NCBI GenBank assembly: GCA_001464355.1
Contig: LNEU01000018.1
Span: 62,001 to 126,000 of the forward strand
DNA: 64,000 bases
Direction of reading: 5' to 3'
From: Burkholderiales bacterium Ga0077544
GTDB lineage: Bacteria; Pseudomonadota; Gammaproteobacteria; Burkholderiales; Burkholderiaceae_D
Shown here piece by piece: positions 1-9,711 of the stretch. Every line of letters starts with the position of its first letter. The stretch's first letter is position 1. A program made the translations under genes and the position numbers. A model generated the notes under the pieces. The model was not told the DNA's origin and searched no databases. It saw only the letters and a program-made list of their open reading frames with translations.

Positions 1-1
1 G

Positions 2-1279
2 TTCGCGACCTTGTGTGAAATGGCGTTCGCCGGTCACAGCGGTCTGTCTGTCAATCTGGATATTCTGACGCTCGAAGGCGAACACGCCAGTGATGGCGGA
101 GATGCGAAGAACTGGACCAGCCAGGTAGCTGAACGTCGCAACGATATGACCTTGCGCGCCTTGTTCAATGAAGAACTGGGCGCCGTGATTCAAGTGCGTG
201 ACACTGAAAAATCAGACGTCATGAACGTGCTGCGCGAATACAATCTCGGCGCATGCAGTCACATTATTGGCAAGCTCAGCGAAGATCAAACAATTGAATT
301 CACACGCGACGCAAAGGTGATCTACAGCCAATCGCGTATTGATCTCCATCGTTTCTGGAGCGAAACCAGCTGGCGCATTGCGCGCTTGCGCGACAATCCG
401 GATTGCGCCGATGCCGAATATAACCGCATTCTTGACAAGCTCGATCCAGGTATTACACCAGTAGTCACTTTCGATCCACAGGAAGATATCGCAGCACCAT
501 TTATCGCCAAGGGAGCGCGTCCACGCGTGGCGATTTTGCGTGAGCAGGGTGTTAACTCGCAAGTGGAAACAGCGTACGTGATGCACAAGTCAGGCTTCGA
601 GGCAGTCGACGTGCACATGAGCGATCTGATTTCCGGTCGTGCGTTTTTGAGTGATTTCAAAGGTCTGATCGCCGTCGGTGGTTTTTCTTACGGTGACGTA
701 TTGGGCGCAGGCGAAGGCTGGGCAAAAACCATTCTGTTCAATATGCAATTGGCAGAAGAGTTCGCAACCTACTTTGATCGCGCAGATACATTTGCCTTGG
801 GTATATGCAATGGTTGCCAGATGATGAGTAATCTGAAATCGATTATTCCTGGCGCACAAGCGTGGCCGAAGTTCACACGTAACAAGGCGGAGCAATTCCA
901 GGCGCGCTTCTCGATGGTTGAAGTGACGGATTCTCCATCCATCTTCTTCAATGACATGAGCGGTACGCAGGCACCGATCGCCATCGCACACGGTGAAGGT
1001 TATGCAGATTTCTCGCTGACCGGCGACATCGACGAGGCTCTTGTGGCGATGCGTTTTATCGATAACAAGGGGCATGCCAGCGAAACCTATCCGTACAACC
1101 CGAATGGCTCGCCAGAGGGTATTACATCGGTGACGACGCCGGATGGCCGCTTTACGGTATTGATGCCGCATGCAGAGCGTGTGTTCCGTAGTGTGCAGCA
1201 GTCATATCATCCTGATTCGTGGGGTGAGGATTCGCCTTGGATGCGGATGTTCCGGAATGCGCGTAAGTGGGTGGGGTGA
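2..1279 (+). CDS. purL: Phosphoribosylformylglycinamidine synthase, C-terminal part (5' truncated)
   Basis: PurL makes FGAM from FGAR, glutamine and ATP in purine synthesis. The window starts inside the gene; about 425 residues of a protein normally near 1300 remain. They cover the end of the synthetase part (MAFAGHSGL near the start) and the whole glutaminase domain. The glutaminase is shown by [30 protein letters not shown], the nucleophile motif GICNGCQMM and the C-terminal PHAERVFR with its His and Glu. It is the large single-chain type usual in proteobacteria. A hairpin with a T run follows the stop codon. The frame is open from base 2, so the true start lies upstream of the window. Confidence 0.97.
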   Translation, partial: FATLCEMAFAGHSGLSVNLDILTLEGEHASDGGDAKNWTSQVAERRNDMTLRALFNEELGAVIQVRDTEKSDVMNVLREYNLGACSHIIGKLSEDQTIEFTRDAKVIYSQSRIDLHRFWSETSWRIARLRDNPDCADAEYNRILDKLDPGITPVVTFDPQEDIAAPFIAKGARPRVAILREQGVNSQVETAYVMHKSGFEAVDVHMSDLISGRAFLSDFKGLIAVGGFSYGDVLGAGEGWAKTILFNMQLAEEFATYFDRADTFALGICNGCQMMSNLKSIIPGAQAWPKFTRNKAEQFQARFSMVEVTDSPSIFFNDMSGTQAPIAIAHGEGYADFSLTGDIDEALVAMRFIDNKGHASETYPYNPNGSPEGITSVTTPDGRFTVLMPHAERVFRSVQQSYHPDSWGEDSPWMRMFRNARKWVG

Positions 1280-1321
1280 TTTGGTAGTTTGCAGCTTGCT
1301 GTAGAAAATTTGCTCGATTGG

Positions 1322-1357
1322 AAATGCCGTTCGGTTTATGACTGGGCGGCATTTTTT
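1322..1357 (+). terminator. Rho-independent terminator after purL
   Basis: AAATGCCG at 1322-1329 pairs with CGGCATTT at 1347-1354, and the T run continues to 1357. It lies 43 bases after the purL stop codon, as expected for a terminator. Confidence 0.75.
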
Positions 1358-1371
1358 GTTTTGTGATTTGT

Positions 1372-2102
1372 TATTTCCGCTAAGGTGGGAATCTTTAGAG
1401 GGCTGTTGTTGCTGATGCTTTTCTCTCTTCGTGGTTAGTAGCCGGGGGTAGCCCGGCGGCTACTCACTTTCTTTGCTTCGCCAAAGAAAGTAAGCAAAGA
1501 AAGGCGACCGCGAAGCCGCTGCCCTTTGGGTTCCCGTCTGTGCAAATCAAAAAATGGGAAGCGAACGAAACTCACCTGCGGCTCAGACAGCGTTCACTTC
1601 TTTACCCATTTTCTGCTCCGCACAAACGGCAGCGTCACAGCGGGTGAAGTTCAACAGCTAGATCAACGTCAACGTCGCAATTCAACTGCCGCTACATAGT
1701 TGGAGAACAACTCAGAATGCATCTGTACTGAAACGCTAATTCTGTTTCGATGACCATTTTTTGTTCTGTTTTTTGGGGTTTTGGTTTGTCTTGGTTTGGT
1801 TGTTCGAATTAGCTCTTGACCTTAACCGCATGTGACGTTGCCAAGGCAAGCGGTCGTCAGGCGGATAAAGAGTGCAAACCTGTTTGAGCCGAAGGCGAGT
1901 TTGTTTGTGCTCCCGACTGATGATCGTTTGCCTTGGGTACCCGCGCAGCGGGCAACGGCTTCTGCGTCGCCTTCTTTTGCTTACTTTTCTTGGCGAAGCA
2001 AGAAAAGTGAGTGGTTGACGGGCCACCCCCGGCAACTAACCACGAAGAGAGAAAAGCATCAGCAACAAAAAACTTCTCTTGATTCCCACCCTCGCAGAAA
2101 TA
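1372..2102. repeat. Long imperfect inverted repeats with conserved hairpin cores (MITE- or REP-like element)
   Basis: The left arm (about 1372-1536) is closely repeated in reverse complement as the right arm (about 1938-2102). Each arm holds a perfect 9-bp hairpin with the same CTTCGC loop: CTTTCTTTG/CAAAGAAAG at 1467-1490, and CTTTTCTTG/CAAGAAAAG when the right arm is read on the minus strand (1984-2007). The stem bases differ between arms, but pairing is kept on both sides. A second hairpin, GTAGCCG/CGGCTAC at 1438-1463, sits beside the left core. The 400 bases between the arms hold no convincing gene. Similar GC-loop, CTTTCTTT-rich intergenic repeats are common in beta- and gammaproteobacteria; that match is from memory. 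Confidence 0.7.
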
Positions 2103-2143
2103 CAACCATCACCAACACCAAACCAAAAACAATCAACCAAATT

Positions 2144-2171
2144 AAAAAAGCGCCCCGAAGAGCGCTTTTTT
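2144..2171 (-). terminator. Terminator of the ppiC unit (works in both directions by sequence)
   Basis: AAAAAAGCGC at 2144-2153 and GCGCTTTTTT at 2162-2171 form a stem with an 8-base loop just after the stop codon of the peptidyl-prolyl isomerase gene on the minus strand. T runs occur on both strands. Confidence 0.8.
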
Positions 2172-2186
2172 TATCCCAGCAAAAGA

Positions 2187-2963
2187 TTACTGAATCTTCG
2201 CTTTGGTACGCAGTTGCTGTTGGAACGCTTGCAGCTTCTTCTGTTGCAGACCTTCCTTGATTTGCGGTGTCACTTCTTCCAGTGTCGGGATCTTCGCTGC
2301 ACGTACATCATCCAGACGGATCACGTGATAACCGAATTGGGTTTTAACCGGTGTGTCGTACAACTGGCCTTTTTGCAGGGAAATCATCGCATCCGAGAAA
2401 GGTTTGACGAATGCGGCTGGTGCTGCCCAATCCAGATCGCCGCCGTTGGCTGCCGAACCTGGATCTTTCGATTGCTTGGCCAGATCCTCAAACTTGGCGC
2501 CGGCTTTCAACTTGGTGATGATGGCTTTTGCATCTTCTTCTTTTTCAACCAGGATGTGGCGAGCGTGATATTCCTTATCGCTGGCTTGTGCCTTGAAGCG
2601 GTCGTATTCAGCTTTGACGTCGGCATCCTTGACTGGATTCTTTTTCAGGTAGTCGGCAACCAGCGCGCGGATCAGGATCGATTGACGCGCGATTTCGACT
2701 TGGCTTTTGACATCAGCTTGGCTACCGAGGCCAAGTTTGTCAGCTTCCTGAATCAGGATTTCGCGATTGATCAATTCATCCTTGATCATGGCGCGTAGTT
2801 CTGGGGTGTCTTGCTGGCCTTGGGAAACCATTTGTTTGACCATCACATCCGCACGGGAAGACGGTACCGGTTTGCCATTCACAACAGCCAGATTTTGTGC
2901 CATCGCAGGCAGTGCAGCAGAAACGAATAATGCGACCAGCAGATGAGCGGGTTTGAAAGTCAT
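2187..2963 (-). CDS. Periplasmic parvulin-type peptidyl-prolyl isomerase (PpiC/Par27-like)
   Basis: A 258-residue protein with a signal peptide (cleavage likely after PAMA). A helical SurA-N-like chaperone part spans about residues 25-125, and a parvulin domain about 130-225 (HARHILVE, GGDLDWAAPAAFVKPF, TPVKTQFGYHVIRL). The last 30 residues are a basic, glutamine-rich tail. Such proteins assist folding of outer-membrane proteins in the periplasm; Bordetella Par27 has the same size and layout. It is the last gene of the leftward selO-msrB-yciB-bolA unit, 74 bases after bolA, and is followed by a terminator. The prolyl isomerase assignment is firm; the exact clients are unknown. Confidence 0.93.
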   Translation of the reverse strand: MTFKPAHLLVALFVSAALPAMAQNLAVVNGKPVPSSRADVMVKQMVSQGQQDTPELRAMIKDELINREILIQEADKLGLGSQADVKSQVEIARQSILIRALVADYLKKNPVKDADVKAEYDRFKAQASDKEYHARHILVEKEEDAKAIITKLKAGAKFEDLAKQSKDPGSAANGGDLDWAAPAAFVKPFSDAMISLQKGQLYDTPVKTQFGYHVIRLDDVRAAKIPTLEEVTPQIKEGLQQKKLQAFQQQLRTKAKIQ

Positions 2964-3037
2964 ATAAATTCCTAATGGAAGTATTTTATTGAGGGTACGG
3001 CAATCGATCTAACTACAGCGCGCATCGGATTTCAACA

Positions 3038-3307
3038 TCAGATTTCTGAAGGCGCCAAAGCAGTAATGGCTAACGCATGTATTTCTTTTTGCATCATGTC
3101 ATCCAGACAATCATACACCAGCCTATGGCGTTGTATACGACCCTGCTTTTCAAATTTCACGGAAACAATGCGCAGTCGATAGTGACCGCCACCCGAGGCA
3201 GCGCCGGCATGACCTGCATGCAACGCTGACTCGTCTTCCAATTGACATTCCGATGGTGCAAAAGTTTCAACAAGCCGTTCACGAATACGGTCAATTCTGT
3301 TGCTCAT
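3038..3307 (-). CDS. bolA: BolA family protein
   Basis: An 89-residue BolA-fold protein. Family members partner with monothiol glutaredoxins around Fe-S clusters and affect cell shape and stress responses. The family pattern is visible: an N-terminal helix (RIDRIRERL), a conserved [25 protein letters not shown] strand-helix region, and the C-terminal [12 protein letters not shown] helix. The histidine-rich loop HAGHAG could hold cluster ligands. Its ATG overlaps the stop of yciB (ATGA), so translation is probably coupled. Whether it is nearer BolA or IbaG cannot be settled by eye. Confidence 0.9.
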   Translation of the reverse strand: MSNRIDRIRERLVETFAPSECQLEDESALHAGHAGAASGGGHYRLRIVSVKFEKQGRIQRHRLVYDCLDDMMQKEIHALAITALAPSEI

Positions 3308-3924
3308 TGCGGTTCTTTCAGGTGTTTGGATAGCAACAGGCTTTGAATAATGATGAAAGCAAACATCAATCCCATGCCGCCGAACAACTTGAAGTTTACC
3401 CAGGTAGCGGTGGAAAAACTAAACGCAACATACAGATTCAGCAAGCCCATCGTCATGAAAAATGCGACCCATGACAGATTGACGCGGTGCCACACGCCTT
3501 CCGGCAATGACATCTGTTTTTCCATCATCGTACGTATCAGATTTTTCTTCAGGAAAATCTGACTGAATAGCAGTGCCGCAGCAAAACACCAGTAAAGAAC
3601 GGTCGGCTTCCACTTGATGAAGGTCTCATTGTGAAAGTAAATCGTCGCGCCCCCAAAGAACACAATGATCGCCAGTGACAGCCACAAAGTCCCATCAACT
3701 TTTTTCTTGCGAGACAGTAGATAGCCGATTTGGAAAATGGTGGCGATGATGGCGATCGCGGTTGCCAGCAGGATAGGCGCTTGCGTGATCGTGACCTGGC
3801 CGCCGGAGACCAGTCCGGAAAGAAATTGCTGGCCGAATGACTGCGCCGCTTCTGCATTGCCTTCGCCCCACTTGAAGACGATAAAGAAAAGAATGACAGG
3901 GAAAAGGTCGAACAGGAATTTCAT
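3304..3924 (-). CDS. yciB: Inner-membrane protein YciB (septation protein A family)
   Basis: A 206-residue integral membrane protein with about five hydrophobic helices, starting with the family signature [12 protein letters not shown]. YciB acts in cell-envelope synthesis and division, and loss causes envelope stress in enterics. Genome annotations often call it septation protein A or IspZ. The start ATG overlaps the msrB stop (ATGA), and its own stop overlaps the bolA ATG in the same way. The association with bolA is frequent in betaproteobacteria. Length and topology are typical. Confidence 0.93.
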   Translation of the reverse strand: MKFLFDLFPVILFFIVFKWGEGNAEAAQSFGQQFLSGLVSGGQVTITQAPILLATAIAIIATIFQIGYLLSRKKKVDGTLWLSLAIIVFFGGATIYFHNETFIKWKPTVLYWCFAAALLFSQIFLKKNLIRTMMEKQMSLPEGVWHRVNLSWVAFFMTMGLLNLYVAFSFSTATWVNFKLFGGMGLMFAFIIIQSLLLSKHLKEPQ

Positions 3925-4343
3925 TTAGGCGCGCCTTCAGTCAGGTCGGGAGTTGCATCGAAGCGCAAGGATGCCGAGTTGATGCAATAGCGCAGGCCGG
4001 TGGGCGGCGGACCGTCATTGAAGACATGTCCCAGATGCGCGTCGCATACATTACAGATAACTTCGGTACGGATCATGCCGTAGGCTCTATCGACTTTTTC
4101 TTTCACGTTTTCTGGATTGAGCGCAGTGAAATAACTAGGCCAGCCGCAGCCGGAATCGAACTTGGTATCCGACGCAAATAAAGGTGTGTTACAGCACACG
4201 CAAGTGTAAATGCCGTGTTCGTGATGATCCCAATAGCGGCCGGAATACGGCGCTTCGGTCGCAGCGTGACGGGTAACGTCGTACTGCTCATCGTCCAGCA
4301 TTGCGCGCCATTCGGCGTCGGTCTTGATTACTTTTTCAGTCAT
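3921..4343 (-). CDS. msrB: Peptide-methionine (R)-S-oxide reductase MsrB
   Basis: A 140-residue enzyme that reduces methionine-R-sulfoxide in oxidised proteins. It shows the two zinc CxxC pairs (CVCC and CNVC), the GCGWPSY motif, GHVFNDGP, and the catalytic cysteine in [10 protein letters not shown] chose the ATG at 4343 because it overlaps the selO stop as ATGA; an in-frame ATG three codons upstream is also possible. It is translationally coupled to selO upstream and yciB downstream. No signal peptide is present, so it should act in the cytoplasm. Confidence 0.96.
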   Translation of the reverse strand: MTEKVIKTDAEWRAMLDDEQYDVTRHAATEAPYSGRYWDHHEHGIYTCVCCNTPLFASDTKFDSGCGWPSYFTALNPENVKEKVDRAYGMIRTEVICNVCDAHLGHVFNDGPPPTGLRYCINSASLRFDATPDLTEGAPK

Positions 4344-5845
4344 GATGAACAACTCACTTCCAGGTCGTTGGCCCAGTCGGGCGGTAAGGCTGCATATTTC
4401 TCGTTTTCAGGCTGCTCGTCAAACGGTTTTTCCAACACTTGCAATAATTTGGCTACTTCCGAAAAGTCTTTACTCTGCGCTTTTTCGATTGCGATTTGCG
4501 CCAGATAATTGCGTAAAACGTATTTGGGGTTGACTGCGTGCATTGCAAGTTTGCGTGGCGCATCTTCGCTGTTTTCTGCCCTCATGCGCGCAATATATTG
4601 CTGCGTCCAGCCGTCAAATGAGGCTCTATCTATAAAAAGATCGCGTACCGGTTCCCAACTCTCAGATTCATCGATCTTCACATTACCCAGACTACGGAAG
4701 AACAGCGTGAAGTCGGCGTGACTGCCGTGCAGTACTTCAAACAGAGCATCGAATAATTTTCCGTCATCCGGTTGGCTGGTTTGTAAGCCTAGTTTGGCGC
4801 GCATCAATTCCTGGAATTTTTCGGCAAACGCTGGTTTGTACATGCGCAGCGCGGCTTGCGTTTCCTCGACTTCGCCGATCAACGGTAACAATGCCTGGCC
4901 CAGCGCATAGCAATTCCATTCACCGATTTGCGGTTGGCGCGCATACGAGTAGCGGCCTTGCTGATCTGTGTGATTGCAGATATAGGTGGGGTCGAATGCT
5001 TCCATGAATCCGAAAGGGCCGTAGTCCAGTGTCAGGCCGAGTATCGACATATTGTCGGTATTCATCACGCCATGCATGAAGCCGACCGCCTGCCAGTGCG
5101 CAATCATGTGTGCGGTGCGCATGGTGACTTCAGTCAATAGCGCCTTATATGGGTTGTCTGCCGTCTTGAACTGCGGATAAAAATTGGTTAGGACGTAGTC
5201 GGCCAACGTTTTCAGTTCATCGTGTTTTTCATTGTAAAACCAGTGTTCGAAAGAGCCGAAGCGCACAAAGCTTTGCGCCATGCGGGTCGCCACGGCGGCG
5301 GTTTCACGTTGTTCGCGCATGACGATCTGGTCTGAACCGGTGACGCATAAAGAACGCGTGGTCGGGATGCCGAGAGCTGCCATCGCTTCCGAACACAGAA
5401 ATTCACGTATCGATGAACGCAGCACGGCACGGCCATCGCCCATGCGCGAGTAGGGTGTCAGGCCGGCACCTTTTAATTGCAGTTCCATGCGGCCGGATGG
5501 TTCTATCGTCGGCGCGGGCACATCGCCCAGCAAGATCGCGCGTCCATCACCCAGTTGTCCTGCCCATGTACCGAATTGATGGCCGGAATACACAGCCGAT
5601 AAAGGTTTGGCACCGGCGAGAATTTGATTGCCGGTAAAGATGTCGATGAAAGCCGCGTCATTGGCATTTGCAATATCCAGACCGATCAAGGCTGCTGCTG
5701 GCGCGCTCGCACACACCAGATAAGGCTTGGGCAAGGGCGTCGGCATCAGCGCCGTGTAATGCGCAGGCGGCAAATCGGCAAAGGAGTTGGCAAGCGGCAG
5801 CTGGTCGATGGCTTGACCAGCTTGCGGCAATAGTGGGGCGCTCAT
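4340..5845 (-). CDS. selO: Protein adenylyltransferase SelO (YdiU)
   Basis: A 501-residue pseudokinase-fold enzyme that moves AMP from ATP to hydroxyl side chains of target proteins; work on the E. coli and human proteins links it to redox control, with glutaredoxin among the targets. Family motifs are clear: [17 protein letters not shown], the lysine-bearing [34 protein letters not shown] and DYGPFGFME. The protein ends in SCSS; many bacterial members carry cysteine where eukaryotic ones have selenocysteine near the C-terminus. It is the first gene of the unit, and its stop overlaps the msrB start, joining AMPylation and methionine repair in one transcript. Confidence 0.96.
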   Translation of the reverse strand: MSAPLLPQAGQAIDQLPLANSFADLPPAHYTALMPTPLPKPYLVCASAPAAALIGLDIANANDAAFIDIFTGNQILAGAKPLSAVYSGHQFGTWAGQLGDGRAILLGDVPAPTIEPSGRMELQLKGAGLTPYSRMGDGRAVLRSSIREFLCSEAMAALGIPTTRSLCVTGSDQIVMREQRETAAVATRMAQSFVRFGSFEHWFYNEKHDELKTLADYVLTNFYPQFKTADNPYKALLTEVTMRTAHMIAHWQAVGFMHGVMNTDNMSILGLTLDYGPFGFMEAFDPTYICNHTDQQGRYSYARQPQIGEWNCYALGQALLPLIGEVEETQAALRMYKPAFAEKFQELMRAKLGLQTSQPDDGKLFDALFEVLHGSHADFTLFFRSLGNVKIDESESWEPVRDLFIDRASFDGWTQQYIARMRAENSEDAPRKLAMHAVNPKYVLRNYLAQIAIEKAQSKDFSEVAKLLQVLEKPFDEQPENEKYAALPPDWANDLEVSCSS

Positions 5846-6109
5846 ATCAATTCCTTGAATTTCTGGAAGCCTGCGGTCTATGGTGCATAAGCAAAGAAGG
5901 TGAGCAGACTAAAGACAATGTAAGTGCGTATGTCGAGTGGCCTTGAGTCTTTGCTCAGACCAATACTTCGGGACGAAAGCGCGTATTTTGCCAGAGAAGA
6001 TCAAATCAGATGCGGCATGCCTGAAATAGTTTCTTTGATGTATTTTCTGAAACAAAAATTCCCATATATATGGTATAAAAATGGCTACTATTGCTTACAA
6101 GAAAATACG

Positions 6110-7360
6110 ATGACTCTTCGCGCTTTCTCTTCGCCCTTGCTTTTGATTGTCGCTGCCGCTTTTTCCCTCGCATATGCGCCGCGTGCGCAGGCTGAGAACG
6201 TGAAGATCGCTTTCATCGATCCTTTGTCCGGTCCATTTGCACCGGTTGGTCTTAATCTCTTGCGTAGTTTTCAGACGATCGCCGAGTTGGCTAATCAGAA
6301 AAAATGGGGCGGCGACAATGCGATAGTAGTGGTGGGCTTCGACAACAAGGGCAGTCCGCAAGAATCGCTGATTCAATTGAAGTCTGCGATCGATCAGGGT
6401 TATCGCTACATCACGCAAGGCAATGGTTCCGGTGTCGCGATTGCGCTTCTCGATGCGGTGAACAAGCATAACGAGCGCAATCCTGGCAAGGAGCTCGTGT
6501 TCCTCAATCACTCTGCGGGTGATCCGGTATTGACGAACCAAAAATGCAGTTTCTGGCATTTCCGTTTCGATGCACATTCCGAAATGAAGATGGAATCGCT
6601 GACTACCTATATGGCGAAAGATCCGAACATCAAGAAGGTATATGTGATTGGGCAGAATTACGCATTGGGACAGGAAGTCTCGCGCACATCGCGTATTTAC
6701 CTGCAGCGCAAACGACCAGATATACAGATTGTCGGTGATGATTTGCATCCTATCGGCCAGGTAAAAGATTTTTCTCCTTATATTGCCAAGATCAAGGCAT
6801 CGGGCGCAGACACGATTATCACTGCCAACTGGGGTAGTGATCTGTCTTTGTTGATCAAGGCTGCGAAGGAGGCGGACCTTAATGCCAATTTCTATACGTA
6901 TTACGCAGCGACGACAGGCGTGCCCACGGCGATGGGTGCCGCCGGACTGAATAGGGTTCGCTACATCGCTAACTGGAATCTGAATAACGAAACCTACGCC
7001 GGCAAGGACATCATCGAACAATTCAAGAAAAAATATAATGATGACTATTACGCAATTGCGCCGTACACGATCATGGCAATGCTGGGCAAGGCATTCAGGG
7101 AAAGCGGCTCAACCGACCCGCTGAAGGTTGCGCTGGCGATGGAAGGCATGAAAGTAAGGAGTTTGAACGGTGAGGTCGAGATGCGCAAATCCGACCATCA
7201 GGCGCAACAACCTTTGTATATCGCTAGCTGGGTGAAGAAGAACAATACCGATGTTCAGTTCGATCAGGAAGACACCGGTTACGGCTGGCGCACCAACCAG
7301 AAAATCGATGCCTACGTCGCGGCTCAACCGACTTCTTGCCAGATGAAACGTCCCAATTAA
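6110..7360 (+). CDS. ABC transporter periplasmic substrate-binding protein (branched-chain amino acid/amide type)
   Basis: A 416-residue type I periplasmic binding protein. The signal peptide (MTLRAFSS onward, ending near RAQA) is followed by VKIAFIDPLSGPFAPVG, the usual first strand of LivJ-like proteins. I chose the ATG at 6110 because it starts the signal peptide; an in-frame ATG at 5924 would add 62 unrelated residues. A TATAAA preceded by TGG at 6072-6079 may be an extended -10 element. It is the first gene of a five-gene importer. The ligand cannot be read from the sequence; branched-chain amino acids, amides or urea are all possible. Confidence 0.92.
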   Translation: MTLRAFSSPLLLIVAAAFSLAYAPRAQAENVKIAFIDPLSGPFAPVGLNLLRSFQTIAELANQKKWGGDNAIVVVGFDNKGSPQESLIQLKSAIDQGYRYITQGNGSGVAIALLDAVNKHNERNPGKELVFLNHSAGDPVLTNQKCSFWHFRFDAHSEMKMESLTTYMAKDPNIKKVYVIGQNYALGQEVSRTSRIYLQRKRPDIQIVGDDLHPIGQVKDFSPYIAKIKASGADTIITANWGSDLSLLIKAAKEADLNANFYTYYAATTGVPTAMGAAGLNRVRYIANWNLNNETYAGKDIIEQFKKKYNDDYYAIAPYTIMAMLGKAFRESGSTDPLKVALAMEGMKVRSLNGEVEMRKSDHQAQQPLYIASWVKKNNTDVQFDQEDTGYGWRTNQKIDAYVAAQPTSCQMKRPN

Positions 7361-7491
7361 TTGCAGAGCAAGGGTAGTATTGCGAAGCTGCAGATTTTGT
7401 ATTGCAGACCTTGCGCAATCCCGGCCTAAGGCCACGCGCGTAAATAAGGATGCGCGCTCTATGCGCTGCAATCAAACAGGGAACCGGTTTC

Positions 7492-8439
7492 TTGGAATTT
7501 ACGCTGATCTCATTGCTGAACGGATTGAGCTACGGCTTGCTGCTGTTCATGCTGTCATCCGGACTGACGCTTATTTTCAGCATGATGGGCGTGCTGAATT
7601 TTGCGCATGCCAGCTTCTACATGATAGGTGCTTACTTCGCCTACAGCATCAGCACGGCGATCGGATTCTGGGCGGCGCTGGTGCTGGCACCGTTGGCGGT
7701 TGGTCTGCTTGGCGCGTTGATTGAACGCTACGGTTTGCGCAAGGTACACAAGTATGGCCAGATTCCCGAACTGCTGTTTACCTATGGCTTGTCCTACGTG
7801 ATCGTTGAGCTGGTGCAACTACTATGGGGCCGCGTTGCTGTGCCTTATGTCATTCCCGCTGAGCTACAAGGCTCGCTATTTACGCTCTACACTACCACCT
7901 TCCCGATTTATCGCGCTTTCATGATGTTGATTGCGATTCTGATGCTGGTCGCGATCTATTTCATGTTGACGCGCACCCGCATAGGCTTGGTGATCCAAGC
8001 TGCATTGACGCATCCGCAGATGGTCGAAGCACTGGGTCACAATGTGCCGCGTGTATTCATGTGGGTATTCGGCGGCGGCTGTGCGCTGGCCGGTTTGGCT
8101 GGCGTGATTGGGGGCAATGCCTTCGTCACTGAACCGAATATGGCGCACGCATTGGGCAGCATCATTTTTGTCATTGTCGTCGTCGGCGGCATGGGATCGC
8201 TGACCGGTGCTTTGCTGGCATCCTTGTTAATCGGCGTATTGCAGACCTTTGCGGTTGCGCTGGATTTCTCAATGTTGAGCATGCTAGCGACGCTGGGCTT
8301 CAATATCGATCAAAACACATTCGGCTATACCGCCATGCAGCTAACGATCTCGCAGCTTGCTCCGATCCTGCCTTATCTTTTGCTGGTCCTCATATTGATT
8401 TTCAGGCCAAAAGGTCTGATGGGATCGAGGGAAGGCTAG
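7492..8439 (+). CDS. ABC transporter permease, LivH type
   Basis: About 315 residues with eight hydrophobic segments. The N-terminus EFTLISLLNGLSYGLLLFML and the GVLNFAHASFYMIGAYFAY region are typical of LivH permeases. I set the start at the TTG at 7492, eight bases after an AGGGA ribosome site, because family members begin at this point; the in-frame ATG at 7450 would add 14 residues with no family match and no good ribosome site. It lies 131 bases after the binding-protein gene and two bases before livM. It forms half of the membrane channel. Confidence 0.9.
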   Translation: MEFTLISLLNGLSYGLLLFMLSSGLTLIFSMMGVLNFAHASFYMIGAYFAYSISTAIGFWAALVLAPLAVGLLGALIERYGLRKVHKYGQIPELLFTYGLSYVIVELVQLLWGRVAVPYVIPAELQGSLFTLYTTTFPIYRAFMMLIAILMLVAIYFMLTRTRIGLVIQAALTHPQMVEALGHNVPRVFMWVFGGGCALAGLAGVIGGNAFVTEPNMAHALGSIIFVIVVVGGMGSLTGALLASLLIGVLQTFAVALDFSMLSMLATLGFNIDQNTFGYTAMQLTISQLAPILPYLLLVLILIFRPKGLMGSREG

Positions 8440-8442
8440 CGC

Positions 8443-9711
8443 GTGCAAAACCTCAATTGTGGCCGCTGGATAGTGTGGGGTGGATTTGCCCTGACTTTGC
8501 TGCTTGCTCCGCTGATTTTCTACAAGGGTGCATCGCTGTCGCTGCTGTGTCAGATGGGCGCATTTATCATTCTCGCGCTCTCGTACAACATGTTGTTGGG
8601 GCAGGGCGGCATGCTGTCGTTCGGGCACGCGGTGTATTCGGGGCTGGGAGCATTCTGCGCGATCCACGTGCTCAATCTTGCAGCTGCCGGTAGTGTGACT
8701 ATCCCCGTTAGCTTGATTCCCTTGGTGGGTGGTTTTGCTGGCATGTTCTTCGGCGCACTGTTTGGTTATGTGACGACCAAAAAATCCGGTACGACGTTCG
8801 CGATGATCACACTCGGGATTGTGGAATTGGTGTTCGCATGTTCATTGATGTTTCCAAACTTTTTCGGTGGCGAAGGCGGCATTTCGACGGATCGCGTCAT
8901 CGATGAACCTTTCTTCGGCATCAGTTACGGGCCACAAATACAGGTGTATTACCTGATCGCATTCTGGCTTTTTGTGTGCACTGTCGCGATGTTTGCATTT
9001 ACGCAGACGCCGCTGGGTCGCATCATCAATGCAGTGCGCGATAATCCTGAACGTGCAGAATTCATAGGCTACGATCCGCAATGGGTGCGTTATCTGACCC
9101 TGATGTTATCCGCATTCTTTGCCGGTATTTCCGGCGGCTTGACCGCGATTAATTTTGAAATCGTCAGCGCCGAAAATGTCAGCGCCTTGCGCTCTGGTTC
9201 TATCTTGTTGTTTGCCGTGATCGGCGGCACTGGCTTTTTCTTCGGTCCGATGATCGGTGCCGTCATCGGCGTGTTCCTGACAGTCATGTTGTCGAGTTTT
9301 ACCAGCGCCTGGCAACTTTATTTCGGCGTGTTATTTGTGTTGATCGTCATGTATGCGCCTGGCGGTATTGCTGGTTTGATGATGCAAATTCCTGGTCTGA
9401 TTCGAAACGGAAAAATCAAGCATGTGTTGCCGCAGCTTGCGCTCGGATTGTTCGCAGCAATGTTGATGACGACCGGCTTTGTGATGATGGTCGAGATGCT
9501 GTATCACCTGACTTTGCATGCTGCGGATGACAGCAGCATGCAGCTATTTGGTTTTGTAGTTGATATTGCGCAGGCTTATGGCTGGGTAGTGGCAATAGCC
9601 ATGATTGTCGTGGGTTTGGCTGGCTGGATTGGTATGCGAAAAAGAGTTCGTCTTGTTTGGAATGACGTTGATCCAGTAAGTCCAGCTCGAGAAAAGCAGG
9701 TGCAGGTATGA
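8443..9711 (+). CDS. ABC transporter permease, LivM type
   Basis: A 422-residue multi-helix permease with LSYNMLLGQGGMLSFGHAVYSG, the LivM signature, and the EAA-like loop NAVRDNPERAEFIGYDP. It starts with GTG at 8443 behind GAGGGAAGG, just three bases after the livH stop codon. It is longer than E. coli-type core domains because two extra helices follow at about residues 325-400. The stop overlaps the start of the next gene (ATGA). It is the partner of the LivH-type subunit. Confidence 0.93.
   Translation: MQNLNCGRWIVWGGFALTLLLAPLIFYKGASLSLLCQMGAFIILALSYNMLLGQGGMLSFGHAVYSGLGAFCAIHVLNLAAAGSVTIPVSLIPLVGGFAGMFFGALFGYVTTKKSGTTFAMITLGIVELVFACSLMFPNFFGGEGGISTDRVIDEPFFGISYGPQIQVYYLIAFWLFVCTVAMFAFTQTPLGRIINAVRDNPERAEFIGYDPQWVRYLTLMLSAFFAGISGGLTAINFEIVSAENVSALRSGSILLFAVIGGTGFFFGPMIGAVIGVFLTVMLSSFTSAWQLYFGVLFVLIVMYAPGGIAGLMMQIPGLIRNGKIKHVLPQLALGLFAAMLMTTGFVMMVEMLYHLTLHAADDSSMQLFGFVVDIAQAYGWVVAIAMIVVGLAGWIGMRKRVRLVWNDVDPVSPAREKQVQV

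Noticed and set aside
1832-2260. Open frames inside the inverted-repeat element
   Set aside because: They are low-complexity readings of the repeat and run into the PpiC gene on the other strand; such repeats often give false genes.
6035-6070. Promoter pair TTGATG and TATATA upstream of the importer
   Set aside because: The spacing of 24 bases is too long for a normal sigma-70 promoter.
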